Assembly (NCBI GenBank): GCA_031446165.1
Contig: CP132905.1
Location: 248,001 to 312,000 of the forward strand
DNA length: 64,000 nt
From: Arsenophonus sp031446165
Lineage (GTDB): Bacteria; Pseudomonadota; Gammaproteobacteria; Enterobacterales; Enterobacteriaceae
Direction of reading: 5' to 3'
Shown here: positions 20,310 through 30,951 of the stretch, in pieces
Numbering within the stretch: position 1 is the first letter of the stretch
Layout: every line of letters starts with the position of its first letter
The notes under the pieces: model-generated
Told to the model about the DNA's origin: nothing
Database searches by the model: none
The model's input: only the letters and a program-made list of their open reading frames with translations
Made by a program: the position numbers and the translations under genes

Positions 20310-20759
20310 ATGCAAATAATTTTATTAGATAAAGTAGACAATTTAGGTAAATTAGGTGATACAGTCAATGTTAAACCAGGATATGCGCGTAATTATTTAA
20401 TTCCTTATGGAAAAGCGGTTTCTGCCACTAAAAAAAATATCTCTCTTTTTAAAAAGCGTTATTCTGAAATGCAAGCTAAATTAGCTAATATTTTATCTAT
20501 TGCTAAAAAACGTGCTGAAAAAATTAATGAACTAAAAATTATTACTATTGCATCCAAAGTAGGAAATGAAGGAAAATTATTCGGTTCAATTAGTAGCCGT
20601 GACATTGCAGAAGCTGTTACTGAAAAAGGTATTATGGTTACAAAAAATGAAGTGTGTTTACCCAATGGTGTATTACGTACTATTGGTAAGCATGAAGTTA
20701 TCTTACAATTCCATAATGATGTTTTAGTTACACTAAATATCAATATTGTCCCTAAATGA
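20310..20759 (+). CDS. rplI: 50S ribosomal protein L9
   Basis: bL9 binds 23S rRNA near the L1 stalk and helps limit frameshifting. The 149-residue protein equals the E. coli length, with the N-terminal domain MQIILLDKVDNLGKLGDTVNVKPGYARNYL, the long connecting helix and the C-terminal domain (GKLFGSISSRDIAEAV). It is the last gene of the rpsF operon here; a hairpin terminator follows at 20837. Downstream is a synteny breakpoint to the lipA-dacA block on the opposite strand. Confidence 0.98.
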   Translation: MQIILLDKVDNLGKLGDTVNVKPGYARNYLIPYGKAVSATKKNISLFKKRYSEMQAKLANILSIAKKRAEKINELKIITIASKVGNEGKLFGSISSRDIAEAVTEKGIMVTKNEVCLPNGVLRTIGKHEVILQFHNDVLVTLNINIVPK

Positions 20760-20836
20760 TTTATTTTGAAAAAAATTTTTATGATAAGTAAAAACTATAT
20801 ATTAAAAATATATTAAATTTTTATTTTTTCTACAAT

Positions 20837-20875
20837 AATAATCCATTGTTTAGTGGATTATTTGAACATTTTTTA
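20837..20875 (+). terminator. Terminator after rplI
   Basis: A perfect 9-bp stem (AATAATCCA / TGGATTATT, 8-nt loop, 20837-20862) is followed by a T-run on the + strand, 77 bases after the rplI stop. It is a good candidate for the end of the rpsF-rpsR-rplI transcript. Confidence 0.7.
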
Positions 20876-21035
20876 AAATAGATATTACTGAGCAACTTTT
20901 TGTATGATTTATTTTAGTTAGATAGAAATCCATTTTTATTTGATATTCAAATTTAATGAAAATGCAGTTTTTTATAAAATATGGCATGATGTTTTTTATA
21001 AAAATGATTATGTATTAACTTAATCAAGTAAAAAC

Positions 21036-22016
21036 TTATTGAATATTTATTCCTTTGGATTGTAACTCTGCATGATAAGATGAACGTACTAGTGGACCAC
21101 ATGCTACATTTGTAAACCCTATTGCTATAGCTTCTTTTTTTATTTTTTGAAATTCTTCAGGAGTAACATATCGTTCTACAGATAAATGATTAGAGCTTGG
21201 TTGAAGATATTGTCCTACAGTAAGCATTGTGACACCATGTTTTCTTAAGTCGTACATGACATCTTTTATTTCTTCATTTGTTTCGCCTAATCCAACCATT
21301 AATCCTGATTTTGTTGGTATTTTTGGATGTATTGTTTTAAATTTTTCTAGTAATTTTAATGATCTATGATAATTTGCTCCAGGGCGAATTTTTTTGTATA
21401 TACGAGGTACATTTTCTATATTATGATTAAAAACATCTGGCGGTACTTCAGATAAAATTCTTAAAGCTTGAGTTGTGCATCCACGAAAATCAGGAACAAG
21501 TATTTCTATTTTTATGTTTGGATTTTTTTGTCTGATAGACATGATACAATCAGCGAAATGTTTTGCTCCACCATCATGTAAATCATCACGATTGACAGAA
21601 GTAATGACAATATAAGTTAACCCCATATCTTTGATAGTTTTCGCTAACTTAATAGGTTCATTTGGATCAGGTGCACTAGGACGCCCATGGGTAACATCAC
21701 AAAATGGGCAACGTCTAGTACAAATAGCACCTAAAATCATAAAAGTGGCAGTACCTCTATTAAAACATTCAGGAAGATTTGGACAAGACGCTTCTTCACA
21801 TACTGAATGTAAACCATTTTTTCGCATCGCATTTTTTATTTTTTCTATACGACTAAAATCGTTAGGTATTTTTATTTTAAGCCATTTAGGTTTATTTAAT
21901 ATTTTTTCCTCTTTTGTGATAATTTTTATAGGGATTGATGATATGTTAGTAGAATCAAGATCTTGCTGCTTATTTTTTTTTTCAATATGTTTACTCATAA
22001 TGTTTTTATTATCCAT
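21036..22016 (-). CDS. lipA: Lipoyl synthase LipA
   Basis: LipA is a radical-SAM enzyme that inserts two sulfurs into protein-bound octanoyl groups to form lipoyl cofactor. Both iron-sulfur sites are intact: the auxiliary cluster motif CEEASCPNLPEC and the radical-SAM motif CTRRCPFC. The C-terminal RSSYHAE containing the auxiliary-cluster Ser is also present. Length is 326 against 321 in E. coli. The start is uncertain: the ATG at 22016 or an internal ATG at 21998 (MSKHIEKK, closer to the E. coli start); neither has a clear Shine-Dalgarno. It lies downstream of lipB on the same strand, so the whole endogenous lipoylation route is together. Confidence 0.97.
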   Translation of the reverse strand: MDNKNIMSKHIEKKNKQQDLDSTNISSIPIKIITKEEKILNKPKWLKIKIPNDFSRIEKIKNAMRKNGLHSVCEEASCPNLPECFNRGTATFMILGAICTRRCPFCDVTHGRPSAPDPNEPIKLAKTIKDMGLTYIVITSVNRDDLHDGGAKHFADCIMSIRQKNPNIKIEILVPDFRGCTTQALRILSEVPPDVFNHNIENVPRIYKKIRPGANYHRSLKLLEKFKTIHPKIPTKSGLMVGLGETNEEIKDVMYDLRKHGVTMLTVGQYLQPSSNHLSVERYVTPEEFQKIKKEAIAIGFTNVACGPLVRSSYHAELQSKGINIQ

Positions 22017-22133
22017 TTTATTATCTATTTTATTTGATATCGAATAATCTATTTAATTTTATTATTAATAATATATGATATTTTTCATTATTGATTTTTA
22101 TCATAATTGATAAATTATAATAAAAATTAGTTA

Positions 22134-22775
22134 TTAACTTTGGTTTATTAAATACAGAGGTTGTAATTGTAATAAATCACAAAAGTATTTTATTATTAAA
22201 GGTTCTATATCTTTAATTTGAATATTTGGGATGAATGTATTTATTTGAGTCATTTTCATACCAATATGACCACAAGGATTAATTTGCTGGAATGGTGTGA
22301 GGTCCATATTAACATTTAATGCTAATCCATGCAAGGTGCAACCTTTATTAATGCGCAATCCTAAAGAGCAAATTTTTTTTTTGTTGATATAAACACCGGG
22401 AGATTTATTTTTTAAATGACTTGTAATCCCCAATTCGTTTAAAGTATTAATAACCGTATTTTCTAATGTATGCACTAATTTTTTTATGCTAATTTTTTTA
22501 CGTTTTAAGTCTAATAGAATATACATTATCAGTTGCCCAGGCCCATGATAGGTTATTTGTCCACCACGGTCTGATTGAATTACTGGAATATTACTTGATT
22601 TTAGTAAGTGTTCTTTTTTTCCAGTTTGACCCTGTGTAAAAACAGGGTAATGCTGTAGAAGCCAAATTTCATCTGGTGTATTAATGGTTCTTTGTTTTGT
22701 GAATTCATGCATAGCATCTAAAATAGATTGGTAAGCATGAAGCCCTAATTGACGTAATATGATGTTATTTTTGAT
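22134..22775 (-). CDS. lipB: Octanoyltransferase LipB, start codon eroded
   Basis: LipB moves octanoate from acyl carrier protein to lipoate-dependent enzymes, supplying LipA. The conserved core is intact: DRGGQITYHGPGQL, the catalytic Lys in KKICSLG and the catalytic Cys in INPCG. The first normal start codon is an ATG at 22712 (MHEFTKQ), which corresponds to about residue 23 of E. coli LipB. The 21 codons before it still encode homologous residues (RQLGLHAYQSILDA), and the frame stays open to an upstream stop. However, it contains no ATG, GTG, TTG or CTG, only ATT, ATC and ATA codons. No Shine-Dalgarno is evident at either place. Translation may begin at a rare codon near 22775-22790 or give a truncated protein from 22712. 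Confidence 0.9.
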   Translation of the reverse strand: MKNNIILRQLGLHAYQSILDAMHEFTKQRTINTPDEIWLLQHYPVFTQGQTGKKEHLLKSSNIPVIQSDRGGQITYHGPGQLIMYILLDLKRKKISIKKLVHTLENTVINTLNELGITSHLKNKSPGVYINKKKICSLGLRINKGCTLHGLALNVNMDLTPFQQINPCGHIGMKMTQINTFIPNIQIKDIEPLIIKYFCDLLQLQPLYLINQS

Positions 22776-23228
22776 ATTTTTAAATTTAATAATAAAGATG
22801 AAGATAGTATAATTACTAAAAATTATTTTACTAAACGTATTTTATTATAATACCACAATACAAGAAAAAATTATTTTAAGTTATAATAAATATATGATTT
22901 TGATCATTAATTTATGGAAATTTTATTTATTTTTAATAAAAAATTTTATGTGTACTGTTTAAAAAATTTAATTATTACAGTTAAAGTAAAAAGATGATGA
23001 CTATAATTATAGTATATATTTTATAGTAAAACTACTGATTAATCTATATTACTTTAATTTGTTTTTTTATTTTTTTGATATATAAAATAATTTAAAGTTA
23101 TTTTTTAATTGATGTTTTTATGTAATTTTTGAATTTATGTAATATCATTAACAATCAATAAATATAATTTTTAGTCATTTAAAATGTAATTTAATTAAGA
23201 TATAAAATACAATTTTTGATTAAAAATA
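22776..23228. other. Gap where ybeD is expected
   Basis: E. coli has the small gene ybeD between lipB and dacA. No intact copy is present and no remnant was recognised in this AT-rich gap of about 450 bases. Confidence 0.4.
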
Positions 23229-24446
23229 TCAAATATTGTAATTCAATAAGAGATAAAAAAATAATTTTAAATAATCGATAATTTTATTAAAAATATTACC
23301 ATTATTTATTTTTATTAATGCAACTAAAGGTTTTTTTTCAATAATTTTTTTATCCAATTCCACTATAACATATCCGACAATTTTATTTTTTTCTAAAGGT
23401 GCTCTTAAGATTTCATGATTGAATTTATAATTAATTTTTATATCTTTTTTATTCTTACGTAGTATTGTTACATAAAGATTTTCATGAATTCCCAATGATA
23501 CTTCATGTTTATCACCAAACAAAATAGGTAAAGAAATTAGCTGTGTTTTGCTTTCTAATAATTTAATGGTTTCAAAAAAATTAAAGCCCCACGTGAGTAA
23601 TTTTTTGCTTTCTATATTACGTATATTTTTGCTGCGCGTGCCTAATACAACCGATATTAATCGCATATTTCCTTGTACAGCAGAAGCAGCTAAATTATAT
23701 CCCGCAGATTTAGTATATCCTGTTTTAATGCCATCAACATTGATATTTTTATTCCATAATAAAGTATTTCGATTTAATTGGCGAATATTATTAAAAGTAA
23801 ATTCTTTTTCTTTGTAAATGGAATATTGTGGAATCTCACGAATTAAAGCTTGTGCGATTAGTGCTATATCACGCGCTGAACTATATTGTCCATAAAAATC
23901 TAATCCATGTACAGTAAGAAAGTGAGTATTTTTTAATCCAAGTTTTTTTACATTATAATTCATTAATTTAATAAAATTTGTTTCATTGCCAGCAATGTGT
24001 TTTGCTATAGCTACACAAGCATCATTACCAGATTGTAAATTAATACCTCTCATTAATTGGGATATAGAAACTTGATCGCCATTTTTTAAAAACATGAGTG
24101 AAGAACCTTTAAAAATTGGATTATTTGTCGATGAATTTTTATCTATAATAACTATATCATTCATACTGATTTTTCCAGTTTTAATTTTTTGACCAATGGT
24201 GTAAGTGGTCATTAATTTAGTTAAACTAGCTGGATTACGACGGTGATCAGGATTTTTTTCAGATAAAACTTTTCCTGAAAAATAATCAATAAGAATATAA
24301 GATGCAGCGTTAATATTTGGATGTTTTAAGTAAATAAAATTTATTGGGGATCTACTTTTTATGTTAGCAAATGTTATTGCTGGAAATATAAAAGTAATAT
24401 TTAATATTATTAAACCTATAAATTTTAAAAAAAATTGATATTTCAT
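23229..24446 (-). CDS. dacA: D-alanyl-D-alanine carboxypeptidase (PBP5 family)
   Basis: DacA trims the terminal D-Ala from peptidoglycan pentapeptides in the periplasm. The 405-residue product has a signal peptide (residues 1 to about 27, ending ITFA). The penicillin-binding motifs are S74LTK77, S139GN141 and K241TG243. A C-terminal beta-sandwich domain is followed by an amphipathic membrane anchor (KIIDYLKLFFYLL). All active-site motifs look functional. In E. coli rlpA separates it from mrdB; that gene has decayed here, leaving 907 bases of non-coding DNA upstream. Confidence 0.97.
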   Translation of the reverse strand: MKYQFFLKFIGLIILNITFIFPAITFANIKSRSPINFIYLKHPNINAASYILIDYFSGKVLSEKNPDHRRNPASLTKLMTTYTIGQKIKTGKISMNDIVIIDKNSSTNNPIFKGSSLMFLKNGDQVSISQLMRGINLQSGNDACVAIAKHIAGNETNFIKLMNYNVKKLGLKNTHFLTVHGLDFYGQYSSARDIALIAQALIREIPQYSIYKEKEFTFNNIRQLNRNTLLWNKNINVDGIKTGYTKSAGYNLAASAVQGNMRLISVVLGTRSKNIRNIESKKLLTWGFNFFETIKLLESKTQLISLPILFGDKHEVSLGIHENLYVTILRKNKKDIKINYKFNHEILRAPLEKNKIVGYVIVELDKKIIEKKPLVALIKINNGNIFNKIIDYLKLFFYLLLNYNI

Positions 24447-25353
24447 AAGCTATAATATGCTTAGTTTTATTAAAATGTTGATAAAAATATTATTATTTTT
24501 ATTTAAATAATAATATTTTATTTTTAATATCATTGATATTTTAATTATACTAATATGGTTTAGATTTAAATTTTGTATTTTGAAACTTTTTTTATATTTT
24601 ATATGATTATATTTTTCAAATTTATATTTCAATTTAAACAATAAAATAATCTGTTAAAATTATATTTTTCATACTTGTAGATAAAGAATTTGATATTTTA
24701 TTATTTAGTTTAATTTTTAGAAATTAAATAAAAAAATATTTTTTATGAAATCTGATTTTACTTATATTTTTACATATAAGTATAATTACAAATTATCTAT
24801 TAATCATTATTTATTTAATAAATTATTATATTAATAAAATGATCATATAAATAATATGTGTTTTCAACATTTGTATTAAGTTTAAAATAATTTAGATATA
24901 AAAAAATAATTTTTAATTTTTTTTGTACATATTAAAATATAGTTTATAAATATATGAATTTAATTGCTTTTTAATTATAATATAATTTGCAATCATGTAT
25001 AATGTATTAATTTTTTATTATAAATAATCATTAAATAGAGTATTTTATAATAAAAAAAATATATAGATCATATTACCAATATTTCTATAATTTTAATAAG
25101 ATATATTTTATTTTATAAACAATAAAAAGCAAAAAACAATTTTACTAATTCACTAATTCAATGATTATACTTCCATGACTTTTAGGATTATAAAAAAAAT
25201 TATATATTTTTAAAAATATGGTAATCATAATCATACAATTCTAGATTATTTTTTATGATTTAATCATTTTTATTATGTTAGTTTTCTAAACTACATTTTA
25301 GTTTAGAAGTATACTAAATATATTTAATATATTATGTTATTTAAATGTTAATG
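24447..25353. other. Gene desert where rlpA is expected
   Basis: About 0.9 kb with only short shadow frames. rlpA (a septal lipoprotein glycosylase) sits here in E. coli, on the - strand. I did not recognise any fragment of it. Confidence 0.45.
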
Positions 25354-26466
25354 TTATAAATTATTTGATAATAATTTTCTGTGTGTATGTATGGACATAA
25401 TGATACCAAAGCCTGCCATCAAAACAATGAATGAAGACCCACCATAACTGATTAATGGCAAAGGTACACCAACTACAGGTAAAATGCCACTCACCATTCC
25501 TATATTGACAAAGATATAGACAAATAAAATCAACATTAGCCCACCAACCATAATTCTACCAAAAGTGTTTTTTGCATTTGTTGCAATTATTAATCCACGT
25601 ATTATTAATAGTAAATATAGTATAAGTAAAATAATAACCCCTATTAATCCAAGTTCTTCTGCTATTACTGCAAAAATAAAATCAGTATGACGTTCTGGCA
25701 AAAATTCTAGCTGTGATTGTGTCCCATGTAACCAGTTTTTTCCAAATAAACCTCCAGAACCAATAGCAATTTTTGATTGTATAATATGATATCCAGCACC
25801 TAGTGGGTCCATTTCTGGATTTAGTAATATCATAATACGATTACGTTGATAGTCATGCATTAAAAAAAACCATAAAATAGGAACAAAGAAAAGAATACCA
25901 CTAATAGATATGATCATAAATTTCCAATTTATGCCAGCTAAAAAAAGAATAAATAATCCAGAAGCGGCGATTAAAATTGATGTACCAAGATCAGGTTGTG
26001 CGGCAACAAGTAAAGTTGGTAGTAATATCAATATTAAGGCAAAAATTGTATTTTTAAATGTTAAAGGATAAAAATTCCTATTTAAAAAACGATCTACCAT
26101 TAATGGAACTGCAATTTTAGCTATTTCTGATGGTTGAAAACGAAGAAATCCAAGATCTAACCATCTTTGTGCTCCTTTACTGATTTGTCCAAATATATCC
26201 ACAAAAATTAGTAATATCAAACAAAATATGTATAAATAAGGTGCTAATTTTTCATATATCCTTGGTGATACTTGTGCCATAAAAATCATGATAATGAAAC
26301 CAATTGTAATTTGCATGATTTTATTTTGCATGATATGTATATCTTGCCCACTTGCACTCCACATAATAAGGATACCATATATTATTAATGTAAGAATAAT
26401 TAAAAACATTAAAAGATCGATATGTAAACGTGTAAAGATAGATAATTGCTGTAAGTTATCATTCAT
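25354..26466 (-). CDS. mrdB: RodA (MrdB) peptidoglycan glycosyltransferase
   Basis: RodA is the SEDS-family polymerase of the elongasome that extends glycan strands from lipid II with PBP2. The 370-residue polytopic membrane protein matches E. coli length and sequence closely: IMWSASGQDI, GAQRWLDLG and RFQPSEIAK, then PDLGTSIL, GTQSQLEFLPERHTDFIF, and PVVGVPLPLISYGGSS near the C-terminus. It lies 41 bases downstream of mrdA, as one operon, so rod-type wall synthesis seems retained. Confidence 0.98.
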   Translation of the reverse strand: MNDNLQQLSIFTRLHIDLLMFLIILTLIIYGILIMWSASGQDIHIMQNKIMQITIGFIIMIFMAQVSPRIYEKLAPYLYIFCLILLIFVDIFGQISKGAQRWLDLGFLRFQPSEIAKIAVPLMVDRFLNRNFYPLTFKNTIFALILILLPTLLVAAQPDLGTSILIAASGLFILFLAGINWKFMIISISGILFFVPILWFFLMHDYQRNRIMILLNPEMDPLGAGYHIIQSKIAIGSGGLFGKNWLHGTQSQLEFLPERHTDFIFAVIAEELGLIGVIILLILYLLLIIRGLIIATNAKNTFGRIMVGGLMLILFVYIFVNIGMVSGILPVVGVPLPLISYGGSSFIVLMAGFGIIMSIHTHRKLLSNNL

Positions 26467-26507
26467 ATGTTTTTTTATTCTTCTAAAGAGATGTTATTAG
26501 AGATTTT

Positions 26508-28367
26508 TTAATTGGTATCTTTATCAAGTAATACGTAATCAAAAATATTGCGAACCAGATTGCCAATATCTGATCCGGTACCCCCATTTTCAAGAATAAT
26601 CGCAACAGAAACTGTTGGATTTTTATAAGGGGCAAAGCCAATCATTAGTTTATGATCACGTAAATGCTCAGCAAGTTTATGGGTATTATATGTTTCATAG
26701 CTAAATATTTGTGCTGTACCTGTTTTAACAGCAGCTTTGTAACTAGTATTTGTGAAGTATTTATAAGCTGTACCATTTGATGAATTAGCAACACCGTACA
26801 TTCCTTCTTTTGCTAATTCCCAAAATGGTGTATGAATGTTATTAATTTTTAAATATTTTTTATTTTTGTATGGTATCATTTGATCTCCCAGTTTAGTACC
26901 ATATAAAAGATGTGGAATTTTGATAGTTCCATTGTTAATTAAAATCGTCAATGCTTTTGCCATTTGAATTGGTGTTGTTGTCCAATAACCTTGACCAATC
27001 CCTATGGAAATTGTATCTCCTTGATACCAAGGTTTTTGGTATTTTTTTTGTTTCCATTCACGTGTTGGCATAATTCCTGAACGTTCTTCTGCAAGATCAA
27101 TGCCAGTATAATGTCCATAACCAAATTTTTGCATCCAAGTTGATATACGATCGATGCCCATATCATAAGAAATTTGATAAAAAAAAGTATCTGCTGATTC
27201 AATGATAGCTCTAATAACATTTAATTGACCATGTCCCCGTTTTTTCCAATCTCTATAACGTTTTTCAGAGTTTGGTAATTGCCACCAACCAGGATCAATA
27301 ATAGTATAATTTGCAGTGATAATATTTTCACTTAATGCAGCAACTGCTATAAATGGTTTTACAGTTGAGGCAGGTGGATATAATCCTTGTGTAGTTCTAT
27401 TAATCAATGGATGATTTGGATTCTTTAATAAAGCTTGGTAATCTTTATTAGGAATACCATTAACAAATAAATTAGGGTCATAACTTGGTTTTGATATAAG
27501 AGCGAGTATTTCGGCATTGCGTGGGTCTATAACAACAACAGCAGCGCGGCTGTTTTTTAGTAATTTTTCTATTTTTATTTGTAAATTAAGGTCAATTGTT
27601 AAATAAATATCTTTACCGGCATGTGGAGCTTCTTCATGAATATGACGTATTACTTTTCCGTGGCTATTTACTTCAACTTCTTCATAACCTGTTTTTCCAT
27701 GTAACATATTTTCATAGTAACGTTCTATCCCCAGTTTACCAATATCATTGGTAGCAGTATAATTTTTTATTAAACCATTATTTTCTAAACGTGTTATATC
27801 TTTATCATTCATTTTAGCAACATAACCAATAATGTGGCTAAGAGTAGGACCATAAGGATAATAGCGGCGTTGATAACTTTTTATTTCAACACCAGGAAAT
27901 CGATATTGATTTACTGAAAAACGAGCTACTTGTATTTCATTTAGTGAAGTTTTTAAAGGTATATACGTAAATGCTCGCGAGTATTTGCGCTCTTTTTTGA
28001 AGTTTGTAATATCTTCATCTGTTAGATTAATGAGATCGCGTAATTCATTAAATATTGTTTCTATATTAATTATTTTCTCAGGCATTAATTCTAATTGATA
28101 AACAGTACGATTTACTGCGATTGGAATGCCATTCCTATCATAAATAATTCCTCTATTAGGTGGAATAGGTACTAGTTTTATACGATTCTCGTTAGAGAGA
28201 GTCTTATAGTTATCATGTTTTATGACCTGTAGATTATATAAATGAGTAATTAAAATCATTATTAATATTATGATAATAATAAAAGATATACATGCTCTGC
28301 GCATAAACAATATGGATTCAGCTGTATAATCACGTAAATGGTTACGTTTTTTTTTATTAGTATTCAC
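26508..28367 (-). CDS. mrdA: Penicillin-binding protein 2 (MrdA)
   Basis: PBP2 is the elongation-specific transpeptidase that partners RodA. The 619-residue protein (E. coli 633) has an N-terminal membrane anchor (about residues 25-45), the non-catalytic domain, and the transpeptidase motifs S334TVK337, S391AD393 and KTGTAQ. Conserved stretches such as RGIIYDRNGIPIAVNR and FGYGHYTGIDLAEERSG are intact, and it lacks only the acidic C-tail. rlmH and rsfS, upstream in the E. coli operon, are lost. It is followed by mrdB. Confidence 0.98.
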   Translation of the reverse strand: MNTNKKKRNHLRDYTAESILFMRRACISFIIIIILIMILITHLYNLQVIKHDNYKTLSNENRIKLVPIPPNRGIIYDRNGIPIAVNRTVYQLELMPEKIINIETIFNELRDLINLTDEDITNFKKERKYSRAFTYIPLKTSLNEIQVARFSVNQYRFPGVEIKSYQRRYYPYGPTLSHIIGYVAKMNDKDITRLENNGLIKNYTATNDIGKLGIERYYENMLHGKTGYEEVEVNSHGKVIRHIHEEAPHAGKDIYLTIDLNLQIKIEKLLKNSRAAVVVIDPRNAEILALISKPSYDPNLFVNGIPNKDYQALLKNPNHPLINRTTQGLYPPASTVKPFIAVAALSENIITANYTIIDPGWWQLPNSEKRYRDWKKRGHGQLNVIRAIIESADTFFYQISYDMGIDRISTWMQKFGYGHYTGIDLAEERSGIMPTREWKQKKYQKPWYQGDTISIGIGQGYWTTTPIQMAKALTILINNGTIKIPHLLYGTKLGDQMIPYKNKKYLKINNIHTPFWELAKEGMYGVANSSNGTAYKYFTNTSYKAAVKTGTAQIFSYETYNTHKLAEHLRDHKLMIGFAPYKNPTVSVAIILENGGTGSDIGNLVRNIFDYVLLDKDTN

Positions 28368-29204
28368 AGTAATAACCTATATGAATATTTTATTTTTAGT
28401 CGCAAAAATATGTATTATTGCAAGTTTAATATTTTTTAATAACATATATATATCGTGATGAAATATCAAAATTTAAAAAAAATCAAAAATATTATTTCTT
28501 TTATTATGTCATTATTTTAGTAATTGAAATTTTATATTAAATAAGTTAATAGTTGATATGATATTTATTTTATTTTTATTATTTTTTATTTGAAAAAATA
28601 ATATTTTCAAGTATTTTTTTATATAAAGTATTTTTTACTATAATGGTAACAAAATTTTTTAAAATATATTTTTATTAATTTTAAGTTTGTATATTAGAAT
28701 AAAAAAATCATTAAATAATAAAAATATATTTTATTTTTTTATGTTATGTTCTTTTATTATAAATTTTAATCTAATATCAAATACTTTTAATTGTATATAA
28801 TTTTTCTTATGTAATGTATTATTCTATTCTGTTTCTTAGAAGCTTTTTTGTAAAATTTTTATTTTAAATAATAAATAATTTTTCATCAATTTTTTATATT
28901 TTTATTAATTGATTTTTGATACATTGAATATGATTATTAGAGTTTTTATTTGAAAATATTATATAATTACTATTAATTAAAATTAATCTTATTTAAATAT
29001 AATATCTCTCTTTCTTTATCAGATGAAAGTTTTTTTATAAAAAATCCTACAATTTTATTTTGTAAAAGCGCTTATTTTTGTTTTATTGAAAAATACAAAA
29101 ATATTAATTTTATATTTTATTTAATTCATAAAAACTTTTAATAATTCGTTAAGATTAGTTATTAAATCATATATATTTTTAAAAAGATTATTTTTGATTT
29201 TTTA
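28368..29204. other. Gap where rlmH, rsfS and cobC are expected
   Basis: In E. coli mrdA is preceded by rlmH, rsfS and cobC. None is intact in these 837 bases and no remnant was recognised. Confidence 0.45.
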
Positions 29205-29882
29205 TCAGAAATAATCTTGATAAAGATTATTTTTATCAATATACAGTGAAACTGATTCTGGTAACATATTGTGACAACTTTTTTTCTTGTTTTTTCGTTG
29301 ACGTATTGTTGTTGCAGAAATATTTAATAAAGGATTTTTGAATAAATAAATTTTGTTAGAAACTTTATAATTTAGTATTTTTGGATTATGTATTTGGTGT
29401 TCTTTTAGCCATTTTTGCATTATTTTATTTTGAAAATAAATGTTACTATTTGAACGAGCGCAAACTATTAAGTGGCATAAAGTTAAAATTTTTTTCCAAC
29501 AAAACCAAGTCTGTATTGATAATAAGGAATCTTCACCAAGAATAAATATTAATGGTTTTTTCCAACCAATTTCTTTTCTAAAAGAAATTAATGTTGTAAT
29601 AGTATATGATGGTATTTGATTTATTTCCCGAAAATCTATACTAAATAATGGGTTATTTTTAATTGCTAATTTTATCATTTCAATTCTTTGTTGAATATTT
29701 GCCACTGGTTTTTGGCGATGTGATGGTAAATTATTAGGAACTAAAATAATTTTTTTTAATCCAATTTTTTTTGCAAGTTGTGTAACAGGTATTAAATGAC
29801 CATTATGAATTGGATCAAAAGTACCACCAAATATAGTAGTAATTTTATGAAAATTAGATTTTTTTTTATTCTGTAAAATCAT
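29205..29882 (-). CDS. nadD: Nicotinate-mononucleotide adenylyltransferase
   Basis: NadD adenylates nicotinic acid mononucleotide, an essential step of NAD synthesis. The 225-residue protein (E. coli 213) has the nucleotidyltransferase motif GGTFDPIHNGH, the GEDSLL segment, and the ISATTIR motif near the C-terminus. The N-terminus is about ten residues longer than in E. coli, and the ATG at 29882 overlaps the end of holA by 17 bases, consistent with coupling. It belongs to the leuS-lptE-holA-nadD cluster. Confidence 0.97.
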   Translation of the reverse strand: MILQNKKKSNFHKITTIFGGTFDPIHNGHLIPVTQLAKKIGLKKIILVPNNLPSHRQKPVANIQQRIEMIKLAIKNNPLFSIDFREINQIPSYTITTLISFRKEIGWKKPLIFILGEDSLLSIQTWFCWKKILTLCHLIVCARSNSNIYFQNKIMQKWLKEHQIHNPKILNYKVSNKIYLFKNPLLNISATTIRQRKNKKKSCHNMLPESVSLYIDKNNLYQDYF

Positions 29883-30906
29883 TAATAAAACTCTCTGAAA
29901 TTACTTCTCCGCATAGTAATATAGATAAAATTTCTAATTTTGACCAAATAGATTTATCATTATTTTTTTTTAAATATAATTCAGCCTTAGTAATTACATG
30001 TATTGCTAATTGTAATTGTCTTAATGATAAACGGTTTATTACAGAAATTCTTAGAGGGTGATGCATTTTAAAAAATATTTCATTATTAGATGATTTTTTA
30101 AGTTCTTGATTTTTTATGTTTTCTTTTAATTTTAATAGAAATATTAATTCACGTTGAATTGTTCGTAAAAGTATTGCTTCTTCATATTTTTCTTTTTGTA
30201 GTTGTTGTAAAATATGCCAACTTCTTTTGATTTCACCTAATAAGATTGCATCAATCCAATGATAAACTGTAAAGTTCGCAGTAATATTTATTGCTGTTTT
30301 AATATGTGATACTGTAAGATGACTATTAGGATATAAGATTGATAATTGGTTAAGTATTTGATGAATAGTAAATAAATTACCATCATAATAGTAACAAAGC
30401 ATTTGATTTGCTTCTTTATTTAAAGTGAGTGAGATGTTTTTTGCTCGTTTTGTTATCCATTGGGGTAATTTTTTATGTGTAGGTGTTTGACAGTTAATGT
30501 AAATACTATTTTTATTTATTTTTTTAAACCATTGGCTATTTTCTTTTTTTTTGATTAATGTTTTACTGTATAATACAAGTAACAAATCAGCATGTAATAA
30601 TTCAGTTAATTTTAATATTTTTTGAGATATAGTTATATTAGAATAATTTTTAGATAATTTTAAAGTAAGAATTTTTTTTTGTCCAAATAAGTTTGTTGAT
30701 TGAATAAAATAATAAATACGATTTAAATCACTATTTAGCTCAAGAAAATAAGTGTGACGTTCAGTAAAACCTTGTAATTCTGCAATTTGATAAATTTTAT
30801 CTAAACTTTCTTGTAATAAAAGAGCATCATTACCAACAACAAAAAAACATGGTGGAAGATTTTTTATAAAATATAATTCTAGTTCCTCTGGATAAATTTT
30901 GATCAT
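29866..30906 (-). CDS. holA: DNA polymerase III delta subunit
   Basis: HolA is the clamp-loader delta subunit that opens the sliding clamp. The 346-residue product (E. coli 343) is diverged but collinear: MIKIYPEELELYF, FFVVGNDALLLQESLDKI, the CQTPTHKKLPQWI region, and a helical C-terminal domain (LLRTIQRELIFLLKLKEN, SIWSKLEILSILLCG). It overlaps nadD downstream and lies 45 bases after lptE, keeping the E. coli order. Confidence 0.96.
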   Translation of the reverse strand: MIKIYPEELELYFIKNLPPCFFVVGNDALLLQESLDKIYQIAELQGFTERHTYFLELNSDLNRIYYFIQSTNLFGQKKILTLKLSKNYSNITISQKILKLTELLHADLLLVLYSKTLIKKKENSQWFKKINKNSIYINCQTPTHKKLPQWITKRAKNISLTLNKEANQMLCYYYDGNLFTIHQILNQLSILYPNSHLTVSHIKTAINITANFTVYHWIDAILLGEIKRSWHILQQLQKEKYEEAILLRTIQRELIFLLKLKENIKNQELKKSSNNEIFFKMHHPLRISVINRLSLRQLQLAIHVITKAELYLKKNNDKSIWSKLEILSILLCGEVISESFINDFTE

Positions 30907-30951
30907 TTAAACTTTAATACTCTTTTTATGCGTATTATTCATTTTATTATC

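Noticed and set aside
24450..24641. Open frame on the - strand just upstream of dacA
   Set aside because: Low-complexity Lys/Asn/Ile composition typical of random AT-rich DNA, no homology, no ribosome binding site.
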